Assembly (NCBI GenBank): GCA_002840155.1
Contig: PGZH01000006.1
Span: 396,600-460,599, forward strand
Source: Gammaproteobacteria bacterium HGW-Gammaproteobacteria-13
GTDB lineage: Bacteria; Pseudomonadota; Gammaproteobacteria; Pseudomonadales; Pseudomonadaceae
Length of the DNA: 64,000 bases
Direction: 5' to 3'
A model generated the notes under the pieces. It was not told the DNA's origin. It was given only the letters and a program-made list of their open reading frames with translations, and did no database searches. The translations under genes were made by a program, and so were the position numbers. Positions 7,795-18,638 of the stretch are shown here, in pieces (positions within the stretch are counted from its first letter, which is position 1; every line of letters starts with the position of its first letter).

Positions 7795-8688
7795 TCAGGC
7801 ATGCACCTGGGATGGGTCACGACGGCTGTCCGGGCCGTTCATCAGCGCGGCACCGGTGGTTTCATCCATGGCCTGCTGCAGGGCTTTCTTGCGCTTCTCT
7901 TCGGCACGGTGGGCGAAGAACCACACCAGGAAGGTGGCGAAGGACACCGCCAACAGGATCAGGCTGGCCACCGCGTTGATTTCCGGCTTCACGCCCAGAC
8001 GCACGGCAGAGAAGACCTCCATCGGCAGGGTGGTCGAACCCGGCCCGGAAACGAAGCTGGCGAGTACCAGATCGTCCAGCGACAGGGCGAAGGACATCAT
8101 GCCGCCGGCCGCCAGCGAAGGCGCAATCATCGGAATGGTGATCAGGAAGAACACCTTCCACGGCTTGGCGCCCAGGTCCATGGCCGCTTCTTCGATGGAC
8201 AGGTCCAGCTCACGCAGCCGCGACGACACCACCACGGCCACGTAGGCCGAACAGAAGGTGGTGTGGGCGATCCAGATGGTCAGCACACCACGCTCGGCAG
8301 GCCAGCCGATCAGCTGGGCCATGGCCACGAACAGCAGCAACAGCGACAGACCGGTGATCACCTCGGGCATTACCAGCGGCGCGGTGACCAGGCCACCGAA
8401 CAGCGTGCGGCCCTTGAAGCGGGTAACGCGGGTCAGCACGAAGGCGGCCATGGTGCCCAGCGCTACGGCGGCAATCGCGGTGTAGCAGGCGATTTCCAGC
8501 GAGCGCATCACCGAGTTCATCAGCTGGGTGTTGTCGAGCAGGCCGACGTACCACTTCACCGACCAGCCACCCCACACCGTTACCAGCCGCGAGGCGTTGA
8601 ACGAGTAGATGACCAGAATCAGCATCGGCAGGTAGATAAAGGTCAGGCCGGCCCACAGCATAAAGTTGGAGAAACTGAAACGCTTCAT
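7795..8688 (-). CDS. spuH: Polyamine ABC transporter permease SpuH (PotI-like)
   Basis: A 297-residue inner-membrane permease with six predicted helices. The EAA loop that docks the ATPase is SIEEAAMDLGAKPWKVF, about residues 155-171. It pairs with SpuG to form the polyamine channel. The ATG overlaps the SpuG stop by 4 bp. It is the last gene of the spuABCDEFGH order known from P. aeruginosa and is followed by a clear terminator. Confidence 0.93.
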   Translation of the reverse strand: MKRFSFSNFMLWAGLTFIYLPMLILVIYSFNASRLVTVWGGWSVKWYVGLLDNTQLMNSVMRSLEIACYTAIAAVALGTMAAFVLTRVTRFKGRTLFGGLVTAPLVMPEVITGLSLLLLFVAMAQLIGWPAERGVLTIWIAHTTFCSAYVAVVVSSRLRELDLSIEEAAMDLGAKPWKVFFLITIPMIAPSLAAGGMMSFALSLDDLVLASFVSGPGSTTLPMEVFSAVRLGVKPEINAVASLILLAVSFATFLVWFFAHRAEEKRKKALQQAMDETTGAALMNGPDSRRDPSQVHA

Positions 8689-9596
8689 GGTCGACCCTCC
8701 ATTTCTTTAGCCTGGTTACGATTGAAGAGGATGATGGGAACGATCAGGATCGCCAGCATCACCACAGCCAGAGCAGAGGCAACAGGCCAGTCGCGGTTGT
8801 TGAAGAACTCCTGCCACAGCACCTTGCCGATCATCAGGGTCTCCGGGCCGCCGAGCAGTTCAGGAATCACGAACTCACCCACCACCGGGATAAACACCAG
8901 CATGCAGCCGGCGATGATGCCGTTCTTGGCCAGCGGCACGGTGATTTTCCAGAAGCTGTTGTAGGTGCTCGAACCCAGGTCCGCGGCCGCTTCCAGCAGG
9001 CTCTGGTCGTGTTTAACCAGGTTGGCGAACAGCGGCAGGATCATAAAGGGCAGGTACGAATAGACGATACCGATGTACACCGCCAGGTTGGTGTTGAGGA
9101 TCTGCAACGGCTCGTTGATCAGCCCCAGCCACATCAGAAAGCCATTGAGCAGGCCGTTGTTGCTGAGGATGCCCATCCAGGCATACACGCGGATCAGGAT
9201 CGCCGTCCAGGTCGGCATCATGATCAGCAGCAACAGGACCATCTGCTTGTCCTTGTCGGCACGGGCGATGGCGTAGGCCATCGGGAAGCCAATAACCAGG
9301 CAGAGCAGCGTGCTGATCGTGGCCATCTTCAGCGAGCCCATATAGGCCGCCAAGTACAGCGCATCCTCACTGAGGAAGATGTAGTTGCCCAGGTTGAGCA
9401 CCAGGGTGAATTTGTTTTCCACCCAGGTGTACACGTCGGTGTACGGCGGGATGGCCACGTCGGCTTCGGCGAAGCTGATCTTCAGAACGATGAAGAACGG
9501 CAACATAAAGAACAGGAACAACCAGAGGAACGGCACCCCGATAACCAGGTGCCGGCCCGTGGGCATGCGGCGGCTGATGCTTCGGATAATGTTCAT
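8685..9596 (-). CDS. spuG: Polyamine ABC transporter permease SpuG (PotH-like)
   Basis: A 303-residue permease with an N-terminal helix (about residues 18-40), a periplasmic stretch, and a BPD_transp_1 core of five more helices. The EAA motif is SLLEAAADLGSSTYNSFW (about 208-225). It overlaps spuF and spuH by 4 bp at each end (ATGA junctions), so the membrane and ATPase subunits are translationally coupled. Confidence 0.93.
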   Translation of the reverse strand: MNIIRSISRRMPTGRHLVIGVPFLWLFLFFMLPFFIVLKISFAEADVAIPPYTDVYTWVENKFTLVLNLGNYIFLSEDALYLAAYMGSLKMATISTLLCLVIGFPMAYAIARADKDKQMVLLLLIMMPTWTAILIRVYAWMGILSNNGLLNGFLMWLGLINEPLQILNTNLAVYIGIVYSYLPFMILPLFANLVKHDQSLLEAAADLGSSTYNSFWKITVPLAKNGIIAGCMLVFIPVVGEFVIPELLGGPETLMIGKVLWQEFFNNRDWPVASALAVVMLAILIVPIILFNRNQAKEMEGRP

Positions 9597-10681
9597 GAGC
9601 GCAATGCCACCCCGCTATCGTCCTCCCACCAGACGAACACTTCGTCGTCCCAGGTAGGTCGTGCGCCACGCCGTTCGGCGTTGGCAACAAAGGACTGAAC
9701 CACTTTGCCGCTTGGCAGCAAAACGTGGAATACCGAGTGGCCGCCGAGGTAGGCGATGTCGTGCACGGTACCGCGCGACCAGTTGTGCTCGCAGGTTGGC
9801 TGCTCGGTGGTGACCAGCAGTTTTTCCGGGCGAATGGCGTAGGTGATGCTCTTGTCCTGCACCGAGGTGCTGACGCCATGGCCGACGAAAATATTGCGCT
9901 CCAGGTCCGGGCTGGCGATCAGCGCATGGCCTTCCATGTCCTCGACCACCTGACCTTCGAACAGGTTGACGTTGCCGATAAATTCGCAGACCAGGCGGCT
10001 GGTTGGGGTTTCGTAGATGTCCACCGGGCTGCCGATCTGGGCGATCCAGCCCAGGTGCATGATGGCGATGCGCTGGGCCATGGTCATGGCCTCTTCCTGG
10101 TCGTGGGTCACCATCACGCAGGTCACGCCGACGCGAGCACCCATGGGTTCGTCGAGCAGCAGCAGTTTCGGCCGTTTGGCCAGCGAACGAGCCAGGGCCA
10201 CGCGCTGACGCTGACCACCGGAGAGCTGATGCGGCTTGCGCTTGGCGTACTGGGTCATGTGCACCAGCTTGAGCATTTCTTCGACGCGGGCGTCGATTTC
10301 GGCTTTCGGCAGTTTGTCCTGCTTGAGGCCGAAGGCGATGTTGTCAGCCACGCTCATGTGCGGGAACAGCGCGTAGGACTGGAACATCATGTTGATCGGC
10401 CGCTCGTAGGGCGGCAGGTCGGTGATGTCTTCACCGTCGAGCAGGATGCGCCCTTCGGTCGGACGCTCGAAGCCGGCGAGCATGCGCAGCAGGGTCGATT
10501 TACCCGAGCCGGAGCCACCGAGCAGGGCGAAGATTTCACCCTTGTTGATGGTCAGCGAAACGTCTTCGACAGCAATCGTTTCGTCGAATTTCTTGGTCAC
10601 GCGCTCGATCTTGACCAGCACCTCTTTCGGTTGCTGATCACCCTCGAGAACCTTTTTATAGGCACTGGAAGCAACTGCCAT
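9593..10681 (-). CDS. spuF: Polyamine ABC transporter ATPase SpuF (PotG-like), with an apparent internal deletion
   Basis: A 362-residue ATPase. Walker A is GGSGSGKST (residues 55-63), then a Q-loop (MFQSYALFPH), signature LSGGQRQRVALARSLA (from 162), Walker B LLLLDEP (from 173) and H-loop VTHDQEEA. A C-terminal TOBE-like domain follows. Family members read LDEPMGALDKKLR and about ten more residues between Walker B and the H-loop strand; here DEPMGA joins directly to RVGVTCVMVTHD. About 18 residues, including the D-loop (ALD), are missing in frame at 10135/10136. That should impair nucleotide-dependent dimer closure. Either the allele is defective or the sequence is wrong there. I chose the ATG at 10681, preceded by gggag; a TTG two codons earlier is unlikely. 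Confidence 0.88.
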   Translation of the reverse strand: MAVASSAYKKVLEGDQQPKEVLVKIERVTKKFDETIAVEDVSLTINKGEIFALLGGSGSGKSTLLRMLAGFERPTEGRILLDGEDITDLPPYERPINMMFQSYALFPHMSVADNIAFGLKQDKLPKAEIDARVEEMLKLVHMTQYAKRKPHQLSGGQRQRVALARSLAKRPKLLLLDEPMGARVGVTCVMVTHDQEEAMTMAQRIAIMHLGWIAQIGSPVDIYETPTSRLVCEFIGNVNLFEGQVVEDMEGHALIASPDLERNIFVGHGVSTSVQDKSITYAIRPEKLLVTTEQPTCEHNWSRGTVHDIAYLGGHSVFHVLLPSGKVVQSFVANAERRGARPTWDDEVFVWWEDDSGVALRS

Positions 10682-10749
10682 TACCAAAACTCCCGCAAAG
10701 AATGGGTCGTGGACCCGAATATAATCTGCCGCGCGTGGCGCAGCGGGCC

Positions 10750-10775
10750 GTACGGTCAGGCCAGGCCTGCCGTAC
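10750..10775 (-). promoter_or_regulatory. Intercistronic hairpin between spuE and spuF
   Basis: gtacgg and ccgtac enclose a second pair, caggcc and ggcctg, with one mismatch between the stems and a 1-nt centre. It lies 20 bp after the spuE stop. There is no T-run, so it is more likely an mRNA-stabilising or attenuating structure than a full terminator. Confidence 0.5.
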
Positions 10776-10794
10776 GCTGTGTTGCAGTTTCCGC

Positions 10795-11940
<1,146 letters not shown>

Positions 11941-11954
11941 TTAGGGCTATGGCA

Positions 11955-13052
11955 TTACTTACCCGATTTGATCTTGGTCCAGCTTCGGTTCATCGCGCGC
12001 TGCGCGTTCGCTGGCAGATCCGGGAAGGTGTAGATCTTGGCCATGGTGGCCGCGTCCGGGTAGATGCCCGGATCGTTACGCAGTGCTTCGTCAACCAGCG
12101 GGGTGGCCGCGGCGTTGCCGTTAGGGAACTGCACGAAGTTGGTGATGTTGGCCATGACGTCTGGCTTCATCAGGTAGTTGAGGAACACGTGAGCGGCTTC
12201 GACGTTTTTCGCATCAGCCGGGATGGCCATCATGTCGAAGAAGCTGCCAGCACCTTCTTTCGGGATGCTGTAGGAGATGTTCACGCCGTTCTTGGCTTCT
12301 TCAGCACGGGACTTGGACTGATACAGGTCGCCCGAGTAGCCGATGGCCACACAGATGTTGCCGTTGGCCAGGTCACCGATGTACTTGGAGCTGTGGAAGT
12401 AGGAGGTCGAGGAACGGATCGAGAGGAACAGTTCTTCGGCTTTCTTCAGCTCGCCAGCATCGGTGCTGTCGGACTTGAAGCCCAGGTAGTTGAGCGCTGC
12501 CGGGATAATTTCGGTCGGCGAATCAAGGAAGGACACACCGCAGTCTTTCAGCTTGGCGATGTTTTCCGGCTTGAACACCAGGTCCCAGGAATTGACCGGA
12601 GCGTCTTCGCCCAGTGCCGCCTTGACCTTGTCGACGTTGTAGCCAATGCCGATGGTGCCCCACATGTAGGGAATCGAATACAGGTTGCCTGGGTCGCTTG
12701 GGTCGAGCGCCTTGAGCAGGCCCTTGTCGAGGTTTTCCCAGTTTGGCAGCTTGGATTTGTCCAGCTTCTGGAACACACCGGCCTTGATCTGCTTGGCCAG
12801 GAACGGGTTGGACGGCACGACGATGTCATAACCGGAGCTGCCAGCCAGCAGCTTGGCTTCCAGGGTTTCGTTGCTGTCAAAGACGTCGTAGACGACCTTG
12901 ATGCCGGTTTCCTTCTGGAAGTTGTCGAGGGTGTCTTCTGCGATGTAGTCGGACCAGTTGTAAACGTGCAGGACCTTGTTATCCGCGTGCGCGGCACTCA
13001 CCACAGCCCCAGCAAGGGACAACGCGAGAAGGGTTTTGCCGAATGTGTTCAT
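11955..13052 (-). CDS. spuD: Polyamine-binding periplasmic protein SpuD
   Basis: A 365-residue solute-binding protein; start chosen at [11 protein letters not shown], which has an aggag site nine bases upstream and gives a normal signal peptide ending SAAHA. The mature start [19 protein letters not shown] has the PotF-family motif. It is clearly paralogous to SpuE downstream (KSKIKSGK/KSGR ends, [10 protein letters not shown] shared). In P. aeruginosa SpuD binds putrescine preferentially; that assignment here rests on gene order. Confidence 0.92.
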   Translation of the reverse strand: MNTFGKTLLALSLAGAVVSAAHADNKVLHVYNWSDYIAEDTLDNFQKETGIKVVYDVFDSNETLEAKLLAGSSGYDIVVPSNPFLAKQIKAGVFQKLDKSKLPNWENLDKGLLKALDPSDPGNLYSIPYMWGTIGIGYNVDKVKAALGEDAPVNSWDLVFKPENIAKLKDCGVSFLDSPTEIIPAALNYLGFKSDSTDAGELKKAEELFLSIRSSTSYFHSSKYIGDLANGNICVAIGYSGDLYQSKSRAEEAKNGVNISYSIPKEGAGSFFDMMAIPADAKNVEAAHVFLNYLMKPDVMANITNFVQFPNGNAAATPLVDEALRNDPGIYPDAATMAKIYTFPDLPANAQRAMNRSWTKIKSGK

Positions 13053-13209
13053 GCGTACAGCTCCTGTTGTTGTAGTCGTTTCCGGAAGATGCGCAGCCAT
13101 CTGCAGCACCTTCCGGCGAGCCTGACCTACGCACTGGCGCAGTCTGGCAAGGTCACCCTCGGTTGACAACTTTCAGACGTAAGCATCTGAAACCAAAGAT
13201 TATTAAACC

Positions 13210-14583
13210 TTAAACCAGCACCTCTGCAGCGGTCAGGTCGAGGCATTTACGGGCCTTTTCCAGCAGTTCGTCGATCTCCGCATGGCTGATTACCAGCGGC
13301 GGCGAAATGATCATGGTGTCGCCCACGGCGCGCATGATCAGACCGTTAGTAAAGCAGTGCTTGCGGCATACCATGCCCACGCTGACATCGGCGGCGAAAC
13401 GCGTGCGGCTGGCCTTGTCCTGCACCAGTTCAATGGCACCCAACATGCCAACGCCGCGCACCTCACCGACCAGCGGGTGATCGGCCAGCTCACGTAGACG
13501 CTTTTGCAAATACGGTGCCGTTTCTGCCTTGACCCGCTCAACAATCTTTTCTTCACGCAGGATGCGCAGGTTTTCCAGGGCCACTGCAGCTGCCACCGGG
13601 TGCCCGGAATAGGTAAAGCCGTGGTTGAAGTCGCCGCCCTGGTTGAGCACCTCGACGATATCGTCGCGCACAATCAGCCCGCCCATCGGGATGTAGCCGC
13701 TGGTCAGGCCCTTGGCGATGGTCATCATGTGCGGGGTGTTGCCGAAGTAATCGCTGCCGAACCATTCGCCGGTACGGCCGAAACCGCAGATCACTTCATC
13801 GGCAATAAACAGAATGTCGTACTTGGCGAGGATTTCGCGGATGCGCGGCCAGTAGCTATCCGGCGGGATGATCACGCCGCCCGCGCCCTGGATCGGCTCG
13901 GCAATAAAGGCGGCGACATTCTCTTCGCCGACTTCGAGGATCTTCTGCTCCAGCTGGTCGGCGGCCCAGATACCGAACGCCTCGGGGCTCATATCGCCGC
14001 CCTCGCCGAACCAGTACGGCTGCGGGATATGCACGATGCCGGGAATCGGCAGGTCGCCCTGCTCGTGCATGTACTTCATGCCGCCCAGGCTAGCGCCGGC
14101 CACGGTGGAGCCGTGGTAGCCGTTGACCCGGCTGATAATCACCTTCTTATTCGGCTGGCCCTTGATCGCCCAGTAATGGCGCACCATGCGCAGCATGGTG
14201 TCGTTGCCTTCCGAGCCCGAACCGGTGAAAAACACATGGTTCATCCCTGTCGGGGCCAGCTCAGAAATCGCTTTGGCCAGCTCCAGCGCCGGCGGCGTAG
14301 CGGTCTGGAAGAACATGTTGTAGTAGGGCAGCTCTTGCATCTGTTTGGCGGCGGCGTCTGCCAGTTCCTTGCGACCATAGCCGATTGCCACACACCAGAG
14401 CCCGGCCATGGCATCGAGGATCTTGTTGCCCTCGCTGTCCCACAGGTACACGCCGTCGGCCTTGGTGATGATGCGCGGCCCATTTTCCGCCAGCTGTTTG
14501 AAATCGCTGAACGGCGCGAGGTGGTGATCACGGCTCATGGCCTGCCACTCGCGGGTTTTCGGGTTGGTCACTTGACTGTTCAT
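13210..14583 (-). CDS. spuC: Putrescine--pyruvate aminotransferase SpuC
   Basis: A 457-residue class III, PLP-dependent aminotransferase; start chosen at [13 protein letters not shown] behind an aggtg site. Visible family motifs are [14 protein letters not shown] (cofactor phosphate region), [34 protein letters not shown] (PLP-pyridine Asp) and [16 protein letters not shown] (Schiff-base Lys). SpuC moves the amino group of putrescine (or related diamines) to pyruvate, giving aminobutyraldehyde and alanine. It lies between glutamylation genes and the transporter genes, with 157 bp before spuD that contain a tttcaga/tctgaaa hairpin (13171-13192). Confidence 0.93.
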   Translation of the reverse strand: MNSQVTNPKTREWQAMSRDHHLAPFSDFKQLAENGPRIITKADGVYLWDSEGNKILDAMAGLWCVAIGYGRKELADAAAKQMQELPYYNMFFQTATPPALELAKAISELAPTGMNHVFFTGSGSEGNDTMLRMVRHYWAIKGQPNKKVIISRVNGYHGSTVAGASLGGMKYMHEQGDLPIPGIVHIPQPYWFGEGGDMSPEAFGIWAADQLEQKILEVGEENVAAFIAEPIQGAGGVIIPPDSYWPRIREILAKYDILFIADEVICGFGRTGEWFGSDYFGNTPHMMTIAKGLTSGYIPMGGLIVRDDIVEVLNQGGDFNHGFTYSGHPVAAAVALENLRILREEKIVERVKAETAPYLQKRLRELADHPLVGEVRGVGMLGAIELVQDKASRTRFAADVSVGMVCRKHCFTNGLIMRAVGDTMIISPPLVISHAEIDELLEKARKCLDLTAAEVLV

Positions 14584-14680
14584 AACAACACCTTGATTAC
14601 ACCGGCTGCGTGTTGCCGCAGCCGCAGAAAATTCTTGGCAGTGACTGGCGCAGGGATCACCCGCGCCAGCCGCCTGAGGG

Positions 14681-16039
14681 TTACACCGACAGCAGCAGGA
14701 ACTCACGCTCCCAGGAGCTGATGACCCGCTTGTAGTTCTCGTGCTCGGCGCGTTTTACCGCGACATAGCCGCGCATAAACTTGTCGCCCAGGTACTTCTC
14801 CGCTTCCTTACAGGCTTCCATGCGCTCCAGCGCGTGCTCGATAGTGATCGGCAGGCGCAGGTTGCGGCGCTCGTAACCACGGCCCTTGACCGGCACGCTT
14901 GGCTGCAGGCCATCGACCATGCCCATATAACCGCACAGCAGGGAGGCGGCGAGTACCAGGTAAGGGTTGGCGTCGGCACCGGCCAGGCGGTTTTCCACGC
15001 GGCGGTTCTGCGGCGTGGCTTCCGGTACGCGCAGGCCCACGGTGCGGTTCTCTTCGCCCCACTCGACGTTCACCGGCGCCGAGGTATCCGGCAGGAAGCG
15101 GCGGAACGAGTTGACGTTCGGCGCGAACAGCGGCAACAGCTCGGGGATGTACTTCTGCAGGCCGCCGATGTGCTGCATAAACAGCTCACTCATGCTGCCG
15201 TCGGCATTGGAGAACAGGTTCTGCCCGGTCTTGATGTCCACCACGCTCTGGTGAATGTGCATCGCGCTGCCCGGCTGATCGGTGATCGGCTTGGCCATAA
15301 AGGTGGCGGCCACATCGTGCTTGAGCGCCGCTTCACGCATGGTGCGCTTGAACACGGTGATCTGGTCGGCCAGGTGCAGGGCCTCGCCATGGCGGAAGTT
15401 GATTTCCATCTGCGCCGGGCCGTCTTCGTGGATCAGCGTGTCGAGGTCCAGGCCCTGGATTTCGCACCAGTCGTAGACGTCTTCAAACAGCGGATCGAAT
15501 TCGTTGGCAGCATCGATGGAGAACGACTGACGGCCCACTTCCGGACGCCCGGAGCGGCCCATCGGCGCAACCAGGGGGAAGTCCGGGTCGCTGTTGCGTT
15601 TGGTCAGGTAGAACTCCATTTCCGGCGCGACGATTGGCTTCCAGCCCTTGTCAGCGTAGAGCTTGAGCACATTCTTGAGAATGTTGCGCGGCGACAGCTC
15701 GATCGGGTTGCCCTGCTTGTCGAAGGTGTCGTGGATCACCATCGCAGTCGGCTCAATGGCCCAAGGCACGAGGAACACGGCGTTCTCGTCCGGGCGGCAG
15801 AACATGTCGATGTCCGCCTCGTCGAGCAGGTCGTAATAGATGTCGTCCTCGACATAGTCGCCGGTTACGGTCTGCAGCAGCACACTCTCGGGGAGGCGCA
15901 TGCCTTTCTCGTCGAGGAACTTGTTGGTCGGCGAAATCTTGCCACGGGCAATGCCGGTAAGATCGCTGATCAGGCATTCAACTTCGGTGATTTTGCGTTC
16001 TTTCAGCCAGCTCGAAAGCTGGTCTAATTTGGTGCTCAT
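14681..16039 (-). CDS. spuB: Gamma-glutamylpolyamine synthetase SpuB (glutamine synthetase family)
   Basis: A 452-residue member of the glutamine synthetase superfamily; start chosen at [13 protein letters not shown] with a tgaggt ribosome site. It has the N-terminal beta-grasp ([16 protein letters not shown]), the metal-site MEFYL and FRHGEA regions, GSAMHIHQS, and the ATP/glutamate-binding [12 protein letters not shown] and [13 protein letters not shown]. It ligates glutamate to polyamine amines using ATP. It is a paralogue of SpuI on the opposite strand; P. aeruginosa uses several such enzymes with overlapping amine ranges. Confidence 0.9.
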   Translation of the reverse strand: MSTKLDQLSSWLKERKITEVECLISDLTGIARGKISPTNKFLDEKGMRLPESVLLQTVTGDYVEDDIYYDLLDEADIDMFCRPDENAVFLVPWAIEPTAMVIHDTFDKQGNPIELSPRNILKNVLKLYADKGWKPIVAPEMEFYLTKRNSDPDFPLVAPMGRSGRPEVGRQSFSIDAANEFDPLFEDVYDWCEIQGLDLDTLIHEDGPAQMEINFRHGEALHLADQITVFKRTMREAALKHDVAATFMAKPITDQPGSAMHIHQSVVDIKTGQNLFSNADGSMSELFMQHIGGLQKYIPELLPLFAPNVNSFRRFLPDTSAPVNVEWGEENRTVGLRVPEATPQNRRVENRLAGADANPYLVLAASLLCGYMGMVDGLQPSVPVKGRGYERRNLRLPITIEHALERMEACKEAEKYLGDKFMRGYVAVKRAEHENYKRVISSWEREFLLLSV

Positions 16040-16082
16040 AGAGACCTCAGGGTTGGTTAGAGCCGACCTATATATAGTCGGC

Positions 16083-16835
16083 TCAGCGTTGCCCCGCCGT
16101 CTTCCTGCAAGCCTCACCAAAGGCCTGGAAGATGGCGAGATAATTCGGGTTGGATCGTACCTGCCATTCAGGGTGCCATTGCACCCCCAATGCGAAGCTT
16201 TTGGCACCTTCGACGGAGAAGGCTTCGATCAACCCGTCAGGCGCCAGTGCTTCTAAGCGAAGGCCCGGCGCCAGACGCTGAACGCCCTGGCCATGAATGG
16301 AATTGATAAGAAACTCGTCCGGCAAGCCGATGCCGGCGAGCAGCCCACCCGGCTGCACATGCAGCGCGTGACGCAGGCCATATTGCTGATCCGCCGGCAG
16401 CCCTTCGGGCTCGCGGTGATCCATATAGCCTTCGACCTCCTGCACCTTCTGATGCAGAGTGCCGCCAAAAGCTACGTTCATCTCCTGAAAGCCACGGCAA
16501 ATGCCGAGCACCGGGATACCGGCGGCAATTGCTGCTTTAATCAAGGGAAGGGTTGTACTGTCACGCGCCGGATCATGGGCGGTGCCGGGTTCGCTGGCAT
16601 CGCCAGCATAGTGGTGCGGTTCAACGTTGGATGGCGAGCCGGTAAACACCAGGCCATCGAGGTGCTGCAGCAGGTAAGCCTGATCAAGCTGCTCGCCCAG
16701 TGCGGGAATGATCACTGGCATACCGCCAACCACCTGAACGATGGCCTGCAAGTATTTATCGCCTGCGGTGTGGTAGATGTTGTGCCCGATCTGCTTGGTG
16801 CAGGCACTAACGCCGATAATCGGCTGGCGCGACAT
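16083..16835 (-). CDS. spuA: Gamma-glutamyl-amine (GABA) hydrolase SpuA
   Basis: A 250-residue class I glutamine amidotransferase-like hydrolase of the PuuD type. The nucleophile elbow is GICRGFQEMNVAFGG (Cys about residue 110) and the His-Glu pair is GVQWHPEW near residue 220. It releases glutamate from gamma-glutamyl intermediates at the end of the glutamylated polyamine route. It is the first gene of the minus-strand spu operon, 277 bp from the divergent spuI. Confidence 0.92.
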   Translation of the reverse strand: MSRQPIIGVSACTKQIGHNIYHTAGDKYLQAIVQVVGGMPVIIPALGEQLDQAYLLQHLDGLVFTGSPSNVEPHHYAGDASEPGTAHDPARDSTTLPLIKAAIAAGIPVLGICRGFQEMNVAFGGTLHQKVQEVEGYMDHREPEGLPADQQYGLRHALHVQPGGLLAGIGLPDEFLINSIHGQGVQRLAPGLRLEALAPDGLIEAFSVEGAKSFALGVQWHPEWQVRSNPNYLAIFQAFGEACRKTAGQR

Positions 16836-17111
16836 GAGACACCCGTTTTATTGCTGTTATGGGTTTCGACCGAGCTTAGCCTTGTTCATTTTTTTTCACA
16901 ATAGTCATGTAAAAAATTGAACACACCCGACTGAGCACCCCGGCAGACAAGGCCTCCAGCAGGGCTGCATTGCCCTGTAATGCCCTAAAACTGGCCATCG
17001 AGCCCCCTTTTGGGGCAAAATGCGCCTCTCTTGACAGCATCTGGTGTTTAAGATTGACTCACACCCGTGCAGTTGCATGATTGATATTTTTAACAAAAAA
17101 GGTGTTGCATC
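16836..17111. promoter_or_regulatory. Divergent spuA/spuI control region
   Basis: This 276-bp intergenic region must hold the promoters of both spu transcripts. AT-rich stretches occur near 16890-16920 (spuA side) and 17080-17101 (spuI side). A gcccc/ggggc hairpin lies at 16999-17014. Ttgact at 17054 with atgatt 17 bp later is a weak sigma-70 candidate for spuI. I find no convincing sigma-54 or regulator site. Confidence 0.45.
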
Positions 17112-18488
17112 ATGTCGGTACCCCCGCGTGCCGTTCAGCTTAACGAAGCGAACGCGTTCCTTAAGAAACATCCTGAGGTCCTGTTCGTCGACCTTCTGAT
17201 CGCAGATATGAATGGTGTGGTGCGCGGCAAGCGTATCGAGCGTGCGAGCCTGCATAAGGTTTACGAACGCGGCATTAATCTCCCGGCTTCTCTGTTCGCC
17301 CTGGATATCAACGGCTCGACGGTGGAAAGCACCGGCCTGGGTCTGGATATCGGCGACGCCGACCGGGTCTGCTTTCCCATCCCCAACACCCTGAGCAATG
17401 AGCCCTGGCAGAAGCGCCCAACCGCGCAACTGTTGATGACCATGCATGAAATGGAAGGCGAGCCATTTTTTGCCGACCCACGGGAAGTGTTGCGCCAGGT
17501 GGTTGCGAAGTTCGACGAACTGGGCCTTACCATTTGCGCAGCCTTTGAAATCGAGTTCTACCTGATCGACCAGGCCAACGTGAACGGCCGTCCACAGCCG
17601 CCGCTGTCGCCACTGTCGGGCAAGCGCCCACAGTCGACCCAGGTGTACCTGATCGACGACCTCGACGAATATGCCGAGTGCCTGCAGGACATCCTCGAAG
17701 GCGCCAAGGAGCAGGGCATCCCTGCCGACGCCATCGTCAAGGAAAGCGCCCCGGCGCAGTTCGAGGTCAACCTGCACCACGTCGCCGACCCGATCAAGGC
17801 CTGCGACCACGCGCTGCTGCTCAAGCGCCTGATCAAGAACATCGCCTACGACCATGAGATGGACACCACCTTCATGGCCAAGCCCTACCCCAACCAGGCG
17901 GGTAACGGCCTGCACGTGCACATCTCGATTCTCGACAAGCAGGGCAACAACATCTTCGCCTGCGATGACCCGGTACAGAATGACGCCCTGCGCCACGCCA
18001 TCGGCGGTGTGCTGGAAACCATGCCGGCCTCGATGGCTTTCCTCTGCCCGAACGTCAACTCCTACCGTCGTTTCGGCGCGCAGTACTACGTACCGAACTC
18101 GCCGTGCTGGGGCATCGACAACCGCACCGTCGCACTGCGCGTACCGAATGACACGGCCGATGCCGTGCGCATCGAACACCGCGTTGCCGGCGCCGATGCC
18201 AACCCCTATCTGCTGATGTCGGCCGTGCTGGCGGGCGTGCACCACGGCCTGACCAACAAGATCGAGCCAAGCGCACCAGTGGAAGGCAACTCCTACGAGC
18301 AGAACGAACAAAGCCTGCCGAACAACCTGCGCGATGCCCTGCGCGAGCTGGACGACAGTGAAGTGCTGGCGCGTTATATCGACCCGAAATACATCGATAT
18401 CTTTGTCGCCTGTAAGGAAAGCGAGTTGGCCGAGTTTGAAAACTCGATCTCCGACCTCGAATACAACTGGTACTTGCACACGGTTTGA
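17112..18488 (+). CDS. spuI: Gamma-glutamylpolyamine synthetase SpuI (glutamine synthetase family)
   Basis: A 458-residue glutamine synthetase-like ligase. The beta-grasp start is FVDLLIADMNGVVRGKRI; catalytic segments are AAFEIEFYLID (metal Glu), QFEVNLHHVADP, GNGLHVHISI, IDNRTVALRVP and [15 protein letters not shown]. An aaaaaaggtg ribosome site precedes the ATG. It attaches glutamate to putrescine or longer polyamines. It is divergent from spuA, as in P. aeruginosa, and ends at a strong terminator. Confidence 0.92.
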   Translation: MSVPPRAVQLNEANAFLKKHPEVLFVDLLIADMNGVVRGKRIERASLHKVYERGINLPASLFALDINGSTVESTGLGLDIGDADRVCFPIPNTLSNEPWQKRPTAQLLMTMHEMEGEPFFADPREVLRQVVAKFDELGLTICAAFEIEFYLIDQANVNGRPQPPLSPLSGKRPQSTQVYLIDDLDEYAECLQDILEGAKEQGIPADAIVKESAPAQFEVNLHHVADPIKACDHALLLKRLIKNIAYDHEMDTTFMAKPYPNQAGNGLHVHISILDKQGNNIFACDDPVQNDALRHAIGGVLETMPASMAFLCPNVNSYRRFGAQYYVPNSPCWGIDNRTVALRVPNDTADAVRIEHRVAGADANPYLLMSAVLAGVHHGLTNKIEPSAPVEGNSYEQNEQSLPNNLRDALRELDDSEVLARYIDPKYIDIFVACKESELAEFENSISDLEYNWYLHTV

Positions 18489-18500
18489 TGCAACACCCAA

Positions 18501-18522
18501 ACGCCGGCCTTTGAGCCGGCGT
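18501..18522 (+). terminator. Rho-independent terminator after spuI
   Basis: An 8-bp stem, acgccggc/gccggcgt, with a 6-nt loop, extended by flanking aa/tt and followed by tttc. It lies 12 bp after the spuI stop, so the binding-protein gene that follows probably has its own promoter or depends on readthrough. Confidence 0.85.
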
Positions 18523-18638
18523 TTTCTATTCCACACGTTGCGTAGCACCTGCCCTTTTATTCACGCCTCGGCGCGATGACGGGCAACCTGCGCCGCGAAT
18601 TCCTGCTGACGCGACATCAACCTATTCAGGAGATCTCC

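Noticed and set aside
17032-17037. ttgaca as a -35 box for spuI
   Set aside because: No acceptable -10 hexamer lies 16-18 bp downstream.
16905-18548. 547-codon minus-strand frame opposite spuI
   Set aside because: Overlaps a clear glutamine synthetase-family gene; no recognisable motifs or ribosome site.
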